DNA from: Desulfurispira natronophila
Lineage (GTDB): Bacteria; Chrysiogenota; Chrysiogenetes; Chrysiogenales; Chrysiogenaceae
Assembly: GCF_014203025.1 (NCBI RefSeq)
Contig: NZ_JACHID010000016.1
Location: 1 to 44,920, forward strand
Length of the DNA stretch: 44,920 bases
Reading direction: 5' to 3'
The notes beneath the pieces are model-generated. The model had not been told where the DNA came from. It saw only the letters and a list, made by a program, of their open reading frames with translations, and made no database searches. Shown here piece by piece: positions 1-8,838 of the stretch. Position numbers and translations under genes: made by a program. Each line of letters begins with the position of its first letter. Within the stretch, counting starts at the first letter, position 1.

Positions 1-139
1 GTCTTTGAAGCAAGGGAGGAAATGCTTGCAGCATAGGCTGCAACAGGCAAACTTAAACTTCCTCAAAATATGTCTGGACAACTGGGCCCACTTTATAACA
101 TAAAAAATATAATTTCCTTATCTATGTTCTCTCATAATC

Positions 140-515
140 AGATTTATACTATACTCTCTATTACAGGCACAATATAGCTGCGGCAGAAATATCCTTTGAA
201 GATTGGTGTAGTTTACGAATGTATTGACGAAGACCTCGCTCAGGTGCCGAGTCAATTCGTACTTGTCACGAAGTTTGCGAGCCACCTTGACCGCGCTCAG
301 CCGAGGGAGCTCGCTATGTAAATACACTAAGGTCGCTGCGATAGTCATCAAGCTTTTTGCTGCGCGAGGGGATCAGATTTCTTGGAATGAATTATCTCTT
401 CAGGCAGCTGCAAATACTTACGCACGGTGTTGCGTGAAACGGACAACTGCTTGCTGATAGCTCAGACTGAAAAGCCATTGCCAATGTAATGCAATACCTT
501 GATCTTGTTTGTCAC
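140..515 (-). pseudogene. Decayed istA transposase (IS21 family), N-terminal part
   Basis: Read on the minus strand, a GTG at 515 with an AAGGAG SD at 521-527 opens a reading frame starting VTNKIKVLHYIGNGFSV. It then meets an in-frame TGA at about 462-464 and continues AISKQLSVSRNTVRKYL, a helix-turn-helix typical of IstA. Later pieces fall in shifted frames: SELPRLSAVKVARKLRDKY, then LRQYIRKLHQ, then YIVPVIES, all resembling the order of motifs in IstA. At least one nonsense change and two frameshifts are needed to read through, so the gene is dead. No DDE catalytic region or istB follows inside the window on this side. The family assignment rests on motif resemblance only. Confidence 0.6.
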
Positions 516-728
516 AACCCACTCCTTAAAAACTCTCCTTCCATTTTCAAATGGGGATGAGGGTATTGACTTTGATTGCCTATGCCACCTCAAGGGTAGG
601 TCATTTATAGTAGATTGTGAAAGACTCAGAGGGAGGACGTTTTATTCTGCCTGATCCAGATCAGTAGCTATGAATTTATACAGATATCACGCACGAAAAG
701 TTGTTTCGTGTTACCGGTGAACTATTGC
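516..728. other. Intergenic, probable IS end and weak hairpin
   Basis: This stretch lies between the istA remnant and the sensor kinase stop. It probably includes the outer end of the decayed insertion sequence, but I cannot place a clean terminal repeat. A 7-bp hairpin (692-698 paired with 704-710, loop AGTTG) sits just past the kinase stop and might be a weak terminator on the minus strand. It has no T-tract. I see no other gene. Confidence 0.3.
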
Positions 729-3700
729 TTATCCACGTGGCAACAATATAGTAAATACGGCTCCCTGTGCATCATTACTGGCGCTTATGGCCCCATGCAT
801 TTTTTCCATAATGCGGCTTGAAAGAGACAGGCCAATGCCAGTTCCCTTTTCCCCTTTAGTTGATGTGAAGGGCTCAAAGAGTTTGTCCGGCAGCATGTGT
901 TTAGGTATACCGCCTCCATTATCGCGAATACGTAAAATAGCATGCTGTTCGGTGCTATCATATTCGATACTGATGGTTGCGGGACTGACTTTGCGCTCTA
1001 TTAACACTTCTCGTGCGTTATTGATTACATTGAGAGCTACTTGTTGAAACTCACTGGGGTATCCCCGCACAATAAGTTGCTCCCCGGGTGCGACCGAAGC
1101 TACCTGCACTTCTATAAGGTCGCTGTCAATTTGTCCCTTCATAATCTGCAGTACCTGATTTATGCTCTGCTGCAGGTTAAATAGGCTGATTTCGGTCGAG
1201 GGCTTGAAAAAGCTGCGAAAGTCATCAATAGTTTCCGCCATAAAGTCGAGTAAATTCATGATATCAGCTATGGTTTTGTCTATATCTTCTAAGTTTAACT
1301 CACCATCTTGGTAGAGTTCGGGTATGGACTGCAACATTATAGCAGCATTATTTAAAGGCTGTTTCCATTGATGAGCGATGGCTCCCATCATGCCGCCTAG
1401 CTCAGCCATTTTAGATTGTTGAATAAGCGCTTGTTCATTCCGTTGCCGTTCCCGTTCACGTTGTTTACGCACACTGATGTCACGAACAACTGTCAGGGCC
1501 ATAGGTTTTCCGCGAAGTTGCTGGCGATGAACGGTTATTTCCGCACAAAACAAGCTGCCGTCTGATCGTAGGAGCTCTGCTTCGAGCTGTACTTTTCCCT
1601 CTTTAAGAAGCTTGAGGCTGTTATGTAAAACCTCCTCGTGCTCATTGGGTGAGTGCAGATCCATCGGAGTTAGCTGCAATAGCTCATCGCGACGGTAGCC
1701 AAAAAGCTCGCAAGCTCTGTCGTTTACTTCAGTAAAGAGTGTTGGGGAGCTATCTTGTAGGTAGCCGTGGGCCACGACAGCATCGGGTATGGCATTGAAA
1801 AGTAACTGAAAGCGGTTTTCCTGCTCCAGGGCATTGTTGAGCTCACGCTCCACCTGCAGAGAAAGGGCTTCGTTAAAGTCCTGCAGCATAGACTCATACA
1901 TTTTTCGATCACTGATATCGCTGATATAACCATACCAGTGAACACTGCCATCTTCTTGTTGCTGCGGTGTAGACTCTCCGCGCAGCCAGCGCTCTTTGCC
2001 ATTATGCAAAATAACGCGGTATTCGCATTGCCAGGGGCGAAGACTCTGTGCTGAGCGTTTTATAGATGTTTCAACTTTTTCCAGGTCGTCAGGATGAACA
2101 ACCTGGAATACTTTACTGGCATCTTGACTGACTTCGCCTGGGGCTATACCGTATATTTCTCGCACACCCTCACTGGTGTACGAAAAGTAACTGCTGCCGT
2201 CAGGGCAGAGGCAGTATTCAAATATCATTCCGGGCACGTGGGTAGCAATGCGGTCAAGGCGTTGTTGGGCCTCGACCTTTTCTGAGATGTCGTGAAAGGC
2301 TCCTACAACCTCTACTACTTTACCGTTGGAATCGTAAACTGCTTGCCGCATGTCTTCTACCCATACCCACTCACCATGATGCCTGCTGTCGATAGTGCTT
2401 TTCATGCGATACTCATGGACGCATCGACCGCCAGCACCTACACTGAGCCAATAGGCTTGCTTATGCTGCAAGCCTTCAAGGTCATCTGGATGAACCACTG
2501 TCGCAATCCATTCCAGTTTCCCGGTGACCTCTGAAGGATCATATCCGAGTATATGGGTAATATTACCACTGATACTGGTCAGGGTTGCCAAGTCGCCTGG
2601 ATTAATGGAAAAAATAACTGCTGGACTGGAAGCCAAGAGGGTTTCCTGACGATGTAGTACGCTTGACAGTTCCAATTGTGCCTGCTTGCGGCGCTGAATA
2701 TCGATATGAGTTCCCAGAACACGCTGGGGCTGTCCGTGCGCATCCCACTGCGCGACATTTCCACGTACCTGGATCCACCGCCAGTTGTCATCCGCAGTGC
2801 GGTAGCGAAGCTCAACTACAAAAGTTATGCCCTGTTTAAGTTGGCGCTGGACCTGGGCTACGGCGTCGTCAACATCGTCAGGGTGAATCATTTTTAGCCA
2901 GCGGCCGTAGCTTACGGTAAAGGCATTTGGCTCATACCCCAACATGCGATAACAGATGTCGTCCCAGGAGAATGTACCATTCAAGACATCCCATTGCCAC
3001 AGACCGATAGCCACCGACTCCATGGTAAGCCGTAGCCGCTCCTCGTTGTCACGTAATTGCTGCTGCATTTTTAGCTGCTCTGATATATCAGCAAATGATG
3101 TAACCGAACCCACTACCTTTTCACCTCGCAATATAGGTCGGCTGGTTACTCGAGCGGTAAACGCACTTCCATCGTGGCGGTAAAACTGCTCATGTCCAGT
3201 GAACTCCCGGCCTTGGCTGACGGCAATGTAAATGTGGCACTGATGCATAGGTATATAATTGTTTTCTTTATGGCAGTGAAAGGTGTCATGAGCAATGCGG
3301 CCAATGAGCTCTCTGGCTGAATATCCCAACAACTCTTGTGCCCGGCGATTAACATCAGTAATAACGCCATGGTTGTTTATGACATAAAGCCCTTCGCCCA
3401 GTGTGTCATTGATGATTTGCAGGCGCTGGCGCTGCTGCATTACGATACTGCGGTTACGCAGTAGAGCAAATATGACCACAGCCAAAAGCAACATAACCAG
3501 GGTGACCATAACCAGGCTGGTGCGGAAAGTTTGATAGTCAGCAGTTAGTTGCGGAGCGGTGCTAAAGGAAGTAACAAAACCCACATGATTTCCACGGGTA
3601 TCATTGATTGCGGTGAAGGTTACTCCAAAATATTCAGAGCCCACCGGCAGAGCAACCGCGCCATTGCGCCCCGATGCCACAATCTCGCGGGCTCGGGAAT

Positions 3701-4499
3701 CATCTGCCAGGCGTGGGCCAAGCTTGCTCGCGAGCTGCGACATAGTGGTATCTTCCTGCCAGACTGCCTGAGATACCAGGCTCTCAAATTCTGACCATTG
3801 GATCAAATGCTCTTGATGTTCAGCAAAGTGAATGTCCTGCACGTGCTCTTTTTTTAATACCAGGTCTACTTTGTGCTGGGGCAGTAGCCGCTGCATCTCT
3901 TCATGCATGGCTGGAATAGGCATGCTCAGCTCCACACTCCCCAAGTGATCTCCTTGCGCTAAAACAGGGTGAGTTATTCGGAACCCGGAGATAGTGCGAC
4001 CAGTTTCAAATCCGTAGGCCGGTTGGAGAGTAGTGTTAGCTTTGCGAACCGTAGGGCGTATATCCAGAAGAGGGTCGCCGTAGCGATCTGGCTGAAAAAA
4101 ACGTAATAAGGAAGTGGTGTCAGGGAGATGAAAGTGAAGGTGACGGATGCCAAGTTCTTGCAGCTCCTGGTATGCGGGCTGCAGGTGAGTGTAAAGATCA
4201 CTGCGTGCTTGGTCTCGCTGGGTGGGGTCCTGGGCACGGCGTAAGAGTTCAAGGGTCTCTTCTGTTAGTATGTAGGCGTCAAAATAAGCTTGGGCTGTGA
4301 GTCGGTACATTCCTGTGGTGGCTTGCCATGCGATATCCTGAGCATACAAAGAGCGGTCCAGGTAAATATTAAAGCTTTCTTCGCGACGGTGATCCAGGTA
4401 TGCAAAGCTAAGTAGCCACAATAGCAAAGCTACCAGGAGGCTAATGAGAACATTTATGCCGGTAGTTCGACACTGACTCGATATACAGTGATCTTGCAC
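729..4499 (-). CDS. Membrane-bound multi-PAS sensor histidine kinase
   Basis: This 1256-residue sensor kinase autophosphorylates a histidine in response to a signal. The start is GTG at 4499, with an AGGGAGG SD four bases upstream. The order of parts is: TM helix (about 15-34), a roughly 290-residue periplasmic sensor region, a second TM helix (about 325-347), then five PAS domains (about 357-475, 480-605, 607-745, 746-865 and 895-1015; several carry HPDD and end in an ISDRK-like PAC motif). Next come the dimerisation and phospho-acceptor box AIAHQWKQPLNN (His near 1042) and a HATPase_c domain with N-box NVINNARE, G1 box DNGGGIP and a GTGIGLSLS G2 box. The HQW[KR]QPLN form of the H-box is common in Campylobacterota and related anaerobes. 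No response regulator lies beside it, so it is an orphan here. The ligand of the periplasmic region is unknown. Confidence 0.93.
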   Translation of the reverse strand: MQDHCISSQCRTTGINVLISLLVALLLWLLSFAYLDHRREESFNIYLDRSLYAQDIAWQATTGMYRLTAQAYFDAYILTEETLELLRRAQDPTQRDQARSDLYTHLQPAYQELQELGIRHLHFHLPDTTSLLRFFQPDRYGDPLLDIRPTVRKANTTLQPAYGFETGRTISGFRITHPVLAQGDHLGSVELSMPIPAMHEEMQRLLPQHKVDLVLKKEHVQDIHFAEHQEHLIQWSEFESLVSQAVWQEDTTMSQLASKLGPRLADDSRAREIVASGRNGAVALPVGSEYFGVTFTAINDTRGNHVGFVTSFSTAPQLTADYQTFRTSLVMVTLVMLLLAVVIFALLRNRSIVMQQRQRLQIINDTLGEGLYVINNHGVITDVNRRAQELLGYSARELIGRIAHDTFHCHKENNYIPMHQCHIYIAVSQGREFTGHEQFYRHDGSAFTARVTSRPILRGEKVVGSVTSFADISEQLKMQQQLRDNEERLRLTMESVAIGLWQWDVLNGTFSWDDICYRMLGYEPNAFTVSYGRWLKMIHPDDVDDAVAQVQRQLKQGITFVVELRYRTADDNWRWIQVRGNVAQWDAHGQPQRVLGTHIDIQRRKQAQLELSSVLHRQETLLASSPAVIFSINPGDLATLTSISGNITHILGYDPSEVTGKLEWIATVVHPDDLEGLQHKQAYWLSVGAGGRCVHEYRMKSTIDSRHHGEWVWVEDMRQAVYDSNGKVVEVVGAFHDISEKVEAQQRLDRIATHVPGMIFEYCLCPDGSSYFSYTSEGVREIYGIAPGEVSQDASKVFQVVHPDDLEKVETSIKRSAQSLRPWQCEYRVILHNGKERWLRGESTPQQQEDGSVHWYGYISDISDRKMYESMLQDFNEALSLQVERELNNALEQENRFQLLFNAIPDAVVAHGYLQDSSPTLFTEVNDRACELFGYRRDELLQLTPMDLHSPNEHEEVLHNSLKLLKEGKVQLEAELLRSDGSLFCAEITVHRQQLRGKPMALTVVRDISVRKQRERERQRNEQALIQQSKMAELGGMMGAIAHQWKQPLNNAAIMLQSIPELYQDGELNLEDIDKTIADIMNLLDFMAETIDDFRSFFKPSTEISLFNLQQSINQVLQIMKGQIDSDLIEVQVASVAPGEQLIVRGYPSEFQQVALNVINNAREVLIERKVSPATISIEYDSTEQHAILRIRDNGGGIPKHMLPDKLFEPFTSTKGEKGTGIGLSLSSRIMEKMHGAISASNDAQGAVFTILLPRG

Positions 4500-4547
4500 A
4501 GAGCCTCCCTGATGGAACGGTGATTTCGCGAAGCATTATCGTTTTAT

Positions 4548-4585
4548 ATACTATTCTTAAGTAATGTTTTCCATAAGAATAGTAT
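4548..4585. repeat. Perfect 12-bp inverted repeat in the divergent promoter region
   Basis: ATACTATTCTTA (4548-4559) is exactly complementary to 4574-4585, with a 14-base spacer. It lies between the divergent sensor kinase and flagellin-like genes, about 50 bases upstream of the kinase start. There is no T-tract, and the AT-rich arms are more like an operator than a terminator. No regulator can be assigned. Confidence 0.6.
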
Positions 4586-4724
4586 CAATTTAAGCCAGTT
4601 ATCGATGATATTTTATAATAAAATTATTTTATACTTGTGCAGTAAAGGTTCAAGGTATAAGTGTTCTTGTCGCGTCATTGTAATATAAAAGCAAGCAGCT
4701 GATACTCCACATTTGAAGTAATAA

Positions 4725-4753
4725 TTGACCTTTGATAGTCGATTCACTACATT
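4725..4753 (+). promoter_or_regulatory. Candidate sigma-70 promoter for the flagellin-like gene
   Basis: TTGACC (4725-4730) and TACATT (4748-4753) are separated by 17 bases, giving a predicted transcription start near 4760, about 50 bases upstream of the preferred ATG at 4812. No flagellar sigma-28 type element was seen upstream, although the encoded protein resembles flagellin. Confidence 0.45.
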
Positions 4754-4811
4754 CTAAATTGTATATACATGGATGGAAAACTCACCGCATGGATGCGCGG
4801 TGGAGTTCTAT

Positions 4812-5624
4812 ATGTTACTCAGTGGGGTTAGCCCCTCAAGCACTCAGTCAAACCAAGAGCTGCTTCAGGGAGCAGAGCGAAAACAAGCAGAGCACAACGC
4901 TACGGACTCTGCTCTTCACTCACAGGTTTCAGGCAAGGAAGAGGGTGTTCGCCTCAGCATCCAGTGGAACCGTAGCACAGCCTATTTTCGACAGGTGCTG
5001 GAAGGTATTCAGGATGGCCTGACACTCGTGCGCTCAGTTCGGGAGCACATAGCAGGCGAGGAGGGTTTACAAAACTCACTCCTGAGGTTACAGCAGTTAG
5101 CGACTAAGGCTGCCAGTGGGCGAGAACTAACTGAGGCTGATCAGCAGCGCATTAATGATGAGACCAACCACCTTTTTGGTTATGTGGGAAAACTGACTCG
5201 GCAAATAGCACAAGAGGAAAGTTGTGAGGTGGCACTTCCCCCTTATTCACCCTCTGAGGCTTCAGGGCGAATGACGGTATTTGCAAAACCTCTAAACTTA
5301 GAGTCACTAGGGCTCGACGCCTGGAGCACCGAGAGCTTAAATGATTTGACCACTCTTGACGCCAACAAGCTGGCACAAGACATTTCCGGTGCACGTCAGC
5401 AGGTGCGAAATGAGTATCAGCGTTTAGGAGAGCAGGAGTCCCATTTATTGGCCTCTTTGCATGAAGCTGGGGCTACACTTCGACCTCCAGGCTCATTGGA
5501 GGGTTTGCAAAGTGCTCAGCAACTAAGCCAGCGCATGGTAAGTGCTTTCGCACAGGACATCGACGCTGCCGCCAAAACGTCTCGTCCTATGCAGGCGGGA
5601 AGGGTAGAGGCACTTGTAGAGTAG
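4812..5624 (+). CDS. Degenerate flagellin-like protein
   Basis: A 270-residue protein starting at ATG 4812, which has a GGTGGAG SD six bases upstream. An in-frame ATG at 4773 has no SD. The middle of the N-terminal half aligns by eye with the flagellin D1 helices: IQDGLTLVRSVRE, then LQQLATKAASG, then LTEADQQRINDE. Compare flagellin AQDGISMIQTAEG, MRELAVQAANG and LTDADR..IQ.E. The C-terminal half carries ESLGLDAWSTES and a long helix like the flagellin C-terminal D1. The conserved D0 ends that drive export and polymerisation (the SSGLRINSAADDAAG region and the C-terminal IL.QA tail) are missing or unrecognisable. It may be a diverged flagellar filament or hook-associated relative, or a soluble coiled-coil derivative. 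It sits alone between the sensor kinase and the hydrogenase operon. Function is not known. Confidence 0.7.
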   Translation: MLLSGVSPSSTQSNQELLQGAERKQAEHNATDSALHSQVSGKEEGVRLSIQWNRSTAYFRQVLEGIQDGLTLVRSVREHIAGEEGLQNSLLRLQQLATKAASGRELTEADQQRINDETNHLFGYVGKLTRQIAQEESCEVALPPYSPSEASGRMTVFAKPLNLESLGLDAWSTESLNDLTTLDANKLAQDISGARQQVRNEYQRLGEQESHLLASLHEAGATLRPPGSLEGLQSAQQLSQRMVSAFAQDIDAAAKTSRPMQAGRVEALVE

Positions 5625-5698
5625 CATCACAGTATTTTATCTTAATAAATTAACCATCCGGTCGGTTTTTGCTGTTTTTACTCATGCAAATGGGTATA

Positions 5699-5751
5699 TT
5701 GATATTTGAAGGCATCAAGTAATTCAGAGCACGGTTTTGATATTTGAGGCA
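5699..5751 (+). promoter_or_regulatory. Direct repeat upstream of the hydrogenase operon
   Basis: TTGATATTTGA occurs at 5699-5709 and again at 5737-5747, each followed by (A)GGCA. The copies are 38 bases apart and end about 50 bases before hydA. The placement suggests a tandem activator or repressor site, or a promoter region of the operon. No known regulator consensus was recognised. Confidence 0.4.
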
Positions 5752-5798
5752 GGCCCACTGGTTCTTTCGGGGTCGGCTACAGGAGAAAGGAGAGCGCT

Positions 5799-7073
5799 AT
5801 GGTTAGATCAAGAGATGCGCAGAGCGACAGTAAATCTCAATATTATGAGAACCTTAAGAGCCAGGCACAGCAGCGACTGGAGCAGCTACGAGCAGCATCC
5901 CCAGTAAAAGAAGGTCCCTCGCTGCTGCAAAGACTTGAGGGGAACGGTGTGAGTCGTCGCGACTTTATGAAGTGGGCCGCGGCCATGGCGGCAGCTCTTT
6001 CTCTACCTGTTACCTTCCGCCGTGAAGTAGCCCAGGCAGCCGAGCTATTGGATCGCATTCCGGTTATTTATCTGCACCTGGCTGAGTGCACCGGTTGTAG
6101 TGAAAGCTTATTGCGCAGCGATTCACCCACACTCGATACTTTGATTTTTGACTATATTTCCCTCGAATATCATGAAACCCTGATGGCTGCTTCAGGCTGG
6201 CAGTCAGAGGAAATCCTGGAAACGTCTATGGAGCAACACAAGGGAAACTATATACTTATGGTTGAGGGTGCAGTTCCTATGGCTGCAGGGGGAACCTACC
6301 TGACAATTGGACCTCATGCACACACAGGAGAATATATATTACGTAAAGCTGCGGATGGTGCAGCTGCGGTCATTGCTGTTGGCGCTTGTGCCACCTATGG
6401 CGGTATTCAGGCAGCTCGCCCCAACCCCACCAATGCCCGTCGCATCAGCCGGGTGGTCAACAAGGCGGTAATTAATATTGCCGGTTGCCCCCCCAGTGAA
6501 GCCAATATCATTGGCACTATTCTTCACTACGTCCTCTTTGGCACCCTTCCGGCCCTTGACTCATTTGGTCGACCCCGCTGGGCCTACAATATGCGAGTAC
6601 ACGATATGTGCGAGAGACGAGGTCGTTTTGATGCCGGTGAATTTGTGCAACGTTTTGGAGACGATGGCGCTCGAAGAGGTTATTGCCTTTATCGTGTTGG
6701 CTGCAAAGGTCCCTTTACATTTAATAATTGCGCTATTGAGCGTTTTAACCAGCATACCAGCTGGCCTATTCAGGCAGGACACGGTTGTATAGGCTGCAGT
6801 GAACCGGATTTCTGGGACACTATGGCTCCCTACGAAGAGCCACGCAAAAATCATCTCTACGCCGGAGTATTTGGCGGTATGGGAGCTGATGCTACTGCAG
6901 ACAAGATTGGTATTGGATTGCTCACAGCAACAGCTGTCGGCATTGGAGCCCATGCTATTTACTCAATTACTCAAGGCAACTTCCGTAACCCTTCCCTTGA
7001 TGACAAAAAGTCAGTAGTGCCTTCTCAAGAGTCTACTGACCAATCGACCGAAACCGAAAGCCAGCCGAAATAA
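5799..7073 (+). CDS. hydA: [NiFe] hydrogenase small subunit (group 1b-like)
   Basis: Electron-transfer subunit of a periplasm-facing, membrane-bound uptake hydrogenase. The start at 5799 has an AAGGAG SD. A long N-region of about 50 residues precedes the twin-arginine motif SRRDFMKW and a hydrophobic stretch ending at AQAA, marking Tat export together with the large subunit. Cluster ligands are visible in order: AECTGCSE, GACATYGG and AGCPPSE (proximal), then VHDMC, CLYRVGC, NNC and GHGCIGC (distal and medial). A hydrophobic helix near residues 368-390 anchors the C-terminus in the membrane. Glycine occupies both positions where oxygen-tolerant group 1d enzymes carry extra cysteines (ECTGC and TYGGIQAARP), so a standard proximal [4Fe-4S] cluster is expected. 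The sequence resembles Campylobacterota HydA. Confidence 0.96.
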   Translation: MVRSRDAQSDSKSQYYENLKSQAQQRLEQLRAASPVKEGPSLLQRLEGNGVSRRDFMKWAAAMAAALSLPVTFRREVAQAAELLDRIPVIYLHLAECTGCSESLLRSDSPTLDTLIFDYISLEYHETLMAASGWQSEEILETSMEQHKGNYILMVEGAVPMAAGGTYLTIGPHAHTGEYILRKAADGAAAVIAVGACATYGGIQAARPNPTNARRISRVVNKAVINIAGCPPSEANIIGTILHYVLFGTLPALDSFGRPRWAYNMRVHDMCERRGRFDAGEFVQRFGDDGARRGYCLYRVGCKGPFTFNNCAIERFNQHTSWPIQAGHGCIGCSEPDFWDTMAPYEEPRKNHLYAGVFGGMGADATADKIGIGLLTATAVGIGAHAIYSITQGNFRNPSLDDKKSVVPSQESTDQSTETESQPK

Positions 7074-7107
7074 TAGCTGCGATACATAACCAGCAAGGAG
7101 AGTTATC

Positions 7108-8820
7108 ATGTCCCGCAGAATCGTTGTGGATCCCATTACTCGTATAGAAGGACACCTGCGTGTTGACGTCGTAATTGACGACAATAATACGATTACCGAC
7201 GCATACGCCAGCGGAACCCTTTTCCGCGGCATAGAAACTATTCTTAAAGGTCGCGACCCCCGCGATGCCGGATTTATGACTCAGCGTATTTGCGGCGTCT
7301 GCACCTACTCCCACTATAAGGCAGGTATAGAAGCGGTAGAAAATGCCTTGGGCATAATCCCCCCTTACAACGCTCAGCTAGTGCGTTCTCTTATGGGTAT
7401 CGCCCTTTTTATGCACGATCACGTCGTACACTTTTATCATCTCCACGGACTTGATTGGTGTGACATAACACAGGCACTGGCAGCTGACCCCCGCAAGGCA
7501 TCAGATCTGGCATTTCGCTATGCTGATTTCCCCGTTGCTACTGGGGCCGATGAGCTGACTGCAGTGCAAGCGCGGGTTAAAACCTTTGTAGATAAAGGTC
7601 ACTTAGGGCCCTTTGCCAACGCCTATTGGGGGCACAGTACCTATCGCTTCACTCCGGAGCAAAACCTGATAGTCCTTTCCCACTACCTCAAAGCTTTGGA
7701 AGTACAAAGACTGGCAGCTCAAATGATGGCAGTTTTTGGCGCCAAACAACCTCACCCTCAATCTCTTACTGTAGGTGGGGTGACATGTATCATGGATCTG
7801 GAAAGCCCCAAGCGTCTTGGTGAGTTCCTCACCCGCTTTGAACAGACTGCCGACTTCATTAAACGTGCTTACTACGCAGACGTTAAAATGGCAGCTGAAG
7901 CATATGGTAGCGAGGACAGCGTTTTGCAGGGATGCAATATTCGCAACTTCATGGCCTCTTCACAGTATCCTATTAGCCGCACAGAGTCACTTTTCGACAG
8001 CGGTTACATACTTGATGGAGATCTGAGTCGTGTTTACGATATCGATGATGAGCACATAACAGAAGAGGCTACCCACGCCTGGTATCAAAACAACGAACCC
8101 TTACACCCCTACGAAGGTAAAACCCAGCCCAATTACACTGGATTTCAGGATGGTGACACGGTGAATGGGCCGGCCAAGATTCTTGATGGTCAAGGGAAGT
8201 ACAGCTGGGTAAAGGCACCTCGCTACAATGGCAAACCTATGGAAGTTGGACCTCTGGCCCAAATGCTTGTAAGTTATGGCCGCGGAAACCCTAGAGTGCA
8301 GAAGCTGGTGAATAACTTTCTCTCGGAAACCGGTTTGCCGGTAGAAGCCCTTTTCACTACCCTGGGTCGAACGGCAGGCCGAATGCTGCAAACGATGCTG
8401 ATGGTAGAAGGTGGGCATGAGGCCTTTGGCAATCTTGTGGAGAACCTTAAAGTAGATCGCGAGACCTGCGCCGCGTACTCAATTGACAACAACCGGGAGT
8501 ACCGGGGCAGCTTCAGTGGTGACGTTCCCCGGGGCGCTCTGAGCCACTGGGTGACAATCAAGAATGGGGTCATTGACCACTATCAATGTGTTGTTCCCTC
8601 TACTTGGAACGCCAGTCCCCGGGACGCCCAGGGGCAACCGGGGCCGTACGAGGCAGCCTTGGTGGGCACAACTGTGGCTGATCCCACCCAACCACTGGAA
8701 ATAATCCGCACCATTCACTCCTTCGACCCTTGCTTGGCCTGCGCTATCCACGTCATGGATGTAGAAGGTAATTGCTTAGCCGAGTACCGGGTGGACCCAC
8801 AAACCGGCCAGACCTCGTAG
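7108..8820 (+). CDS. hydB: [NiFe] hydrogenase large subunit
   Basis: Catalytic subunit that binds the NiFe(CN)2CO centre and splits H2. The N-terminal ligand motif RICGVCTYSH (Cys62, Cys65) and the C-terminal motif DPCLACAIH (Cys542, Cys545) are both intact. The length of 570 residues is usual for the family. Maturation needs cleavage after the C-terminal His by the protease encoded by hydD. The tail to be removed is 22 residues here, somewhat longer than the 15 of E. coli HyaB. It has no signal of its own and should be co-exported with HydA. It begins 34 bases after hydA with an AAGGAG SD. The opening DPITRIEGH motif is typical of the large subunit. Confidence 0.97.
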   Translation: MSRRIVVDPITRIEGHLRVDVVIDDNNTITDAYASGTLFRGIETILKGRDPRDAGFMTQRICGVCTYSHYKAGIEAVENALGIIPPYNAQLVRSLMGIALFMHDHVVHFYHLHGLDWCDITQALAADPRKASDLAFRYADFPVATGADELTAVQARVKTFVDKGHLGPFANAYWGHSTYRFTPEQNLIVLSHYLKALEVQRLAAQMMAVFGAKQPHPQSLTVGGVTCIMDLESPKRLGEFLTRFEQTADFIKRAYYADVKMAAEAYGSEDSVLQGCNIRNFMASSQYPISRTESLFDSGYILDGDLSRVYDIDDEHITEEATHAWYQNNEPLHPYEGKTQPNYTGFQDGDTVNGPAKILDGQGKYSWVKAPRYNGKPMEVGPLAQMLVSYGRGNPRVQKLVNNFLSETGLPVEALFTTLGRTAGRMLQTMLMVEGGHEAFGNLVENLKVDRETCAAYSIDNNREYRGSFSGDVPRGALSHWVTIKNGVIDHYQCVVPSTWNASPRDAQGQPGPYEAALVGTTVADPTQPLEIIRTIHSFDPCLACAIHVMDVEGNCLAEYRVDPQTGQTS

Positions 8821-8838
8821 CCGAAAGGAGTTGAGGCA

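Noticed and set aside
4773-4811. Upstream ATG for the flagellin-like gene
   Set aside because: There is no SD, while ATG 4812 has GGTGGAG at ideal spacing.
6561-6953. 130-codon minus-strand ORF inside hydA
   Set aside because: Shadow of the hydA coding frame, with no SD or known motif.
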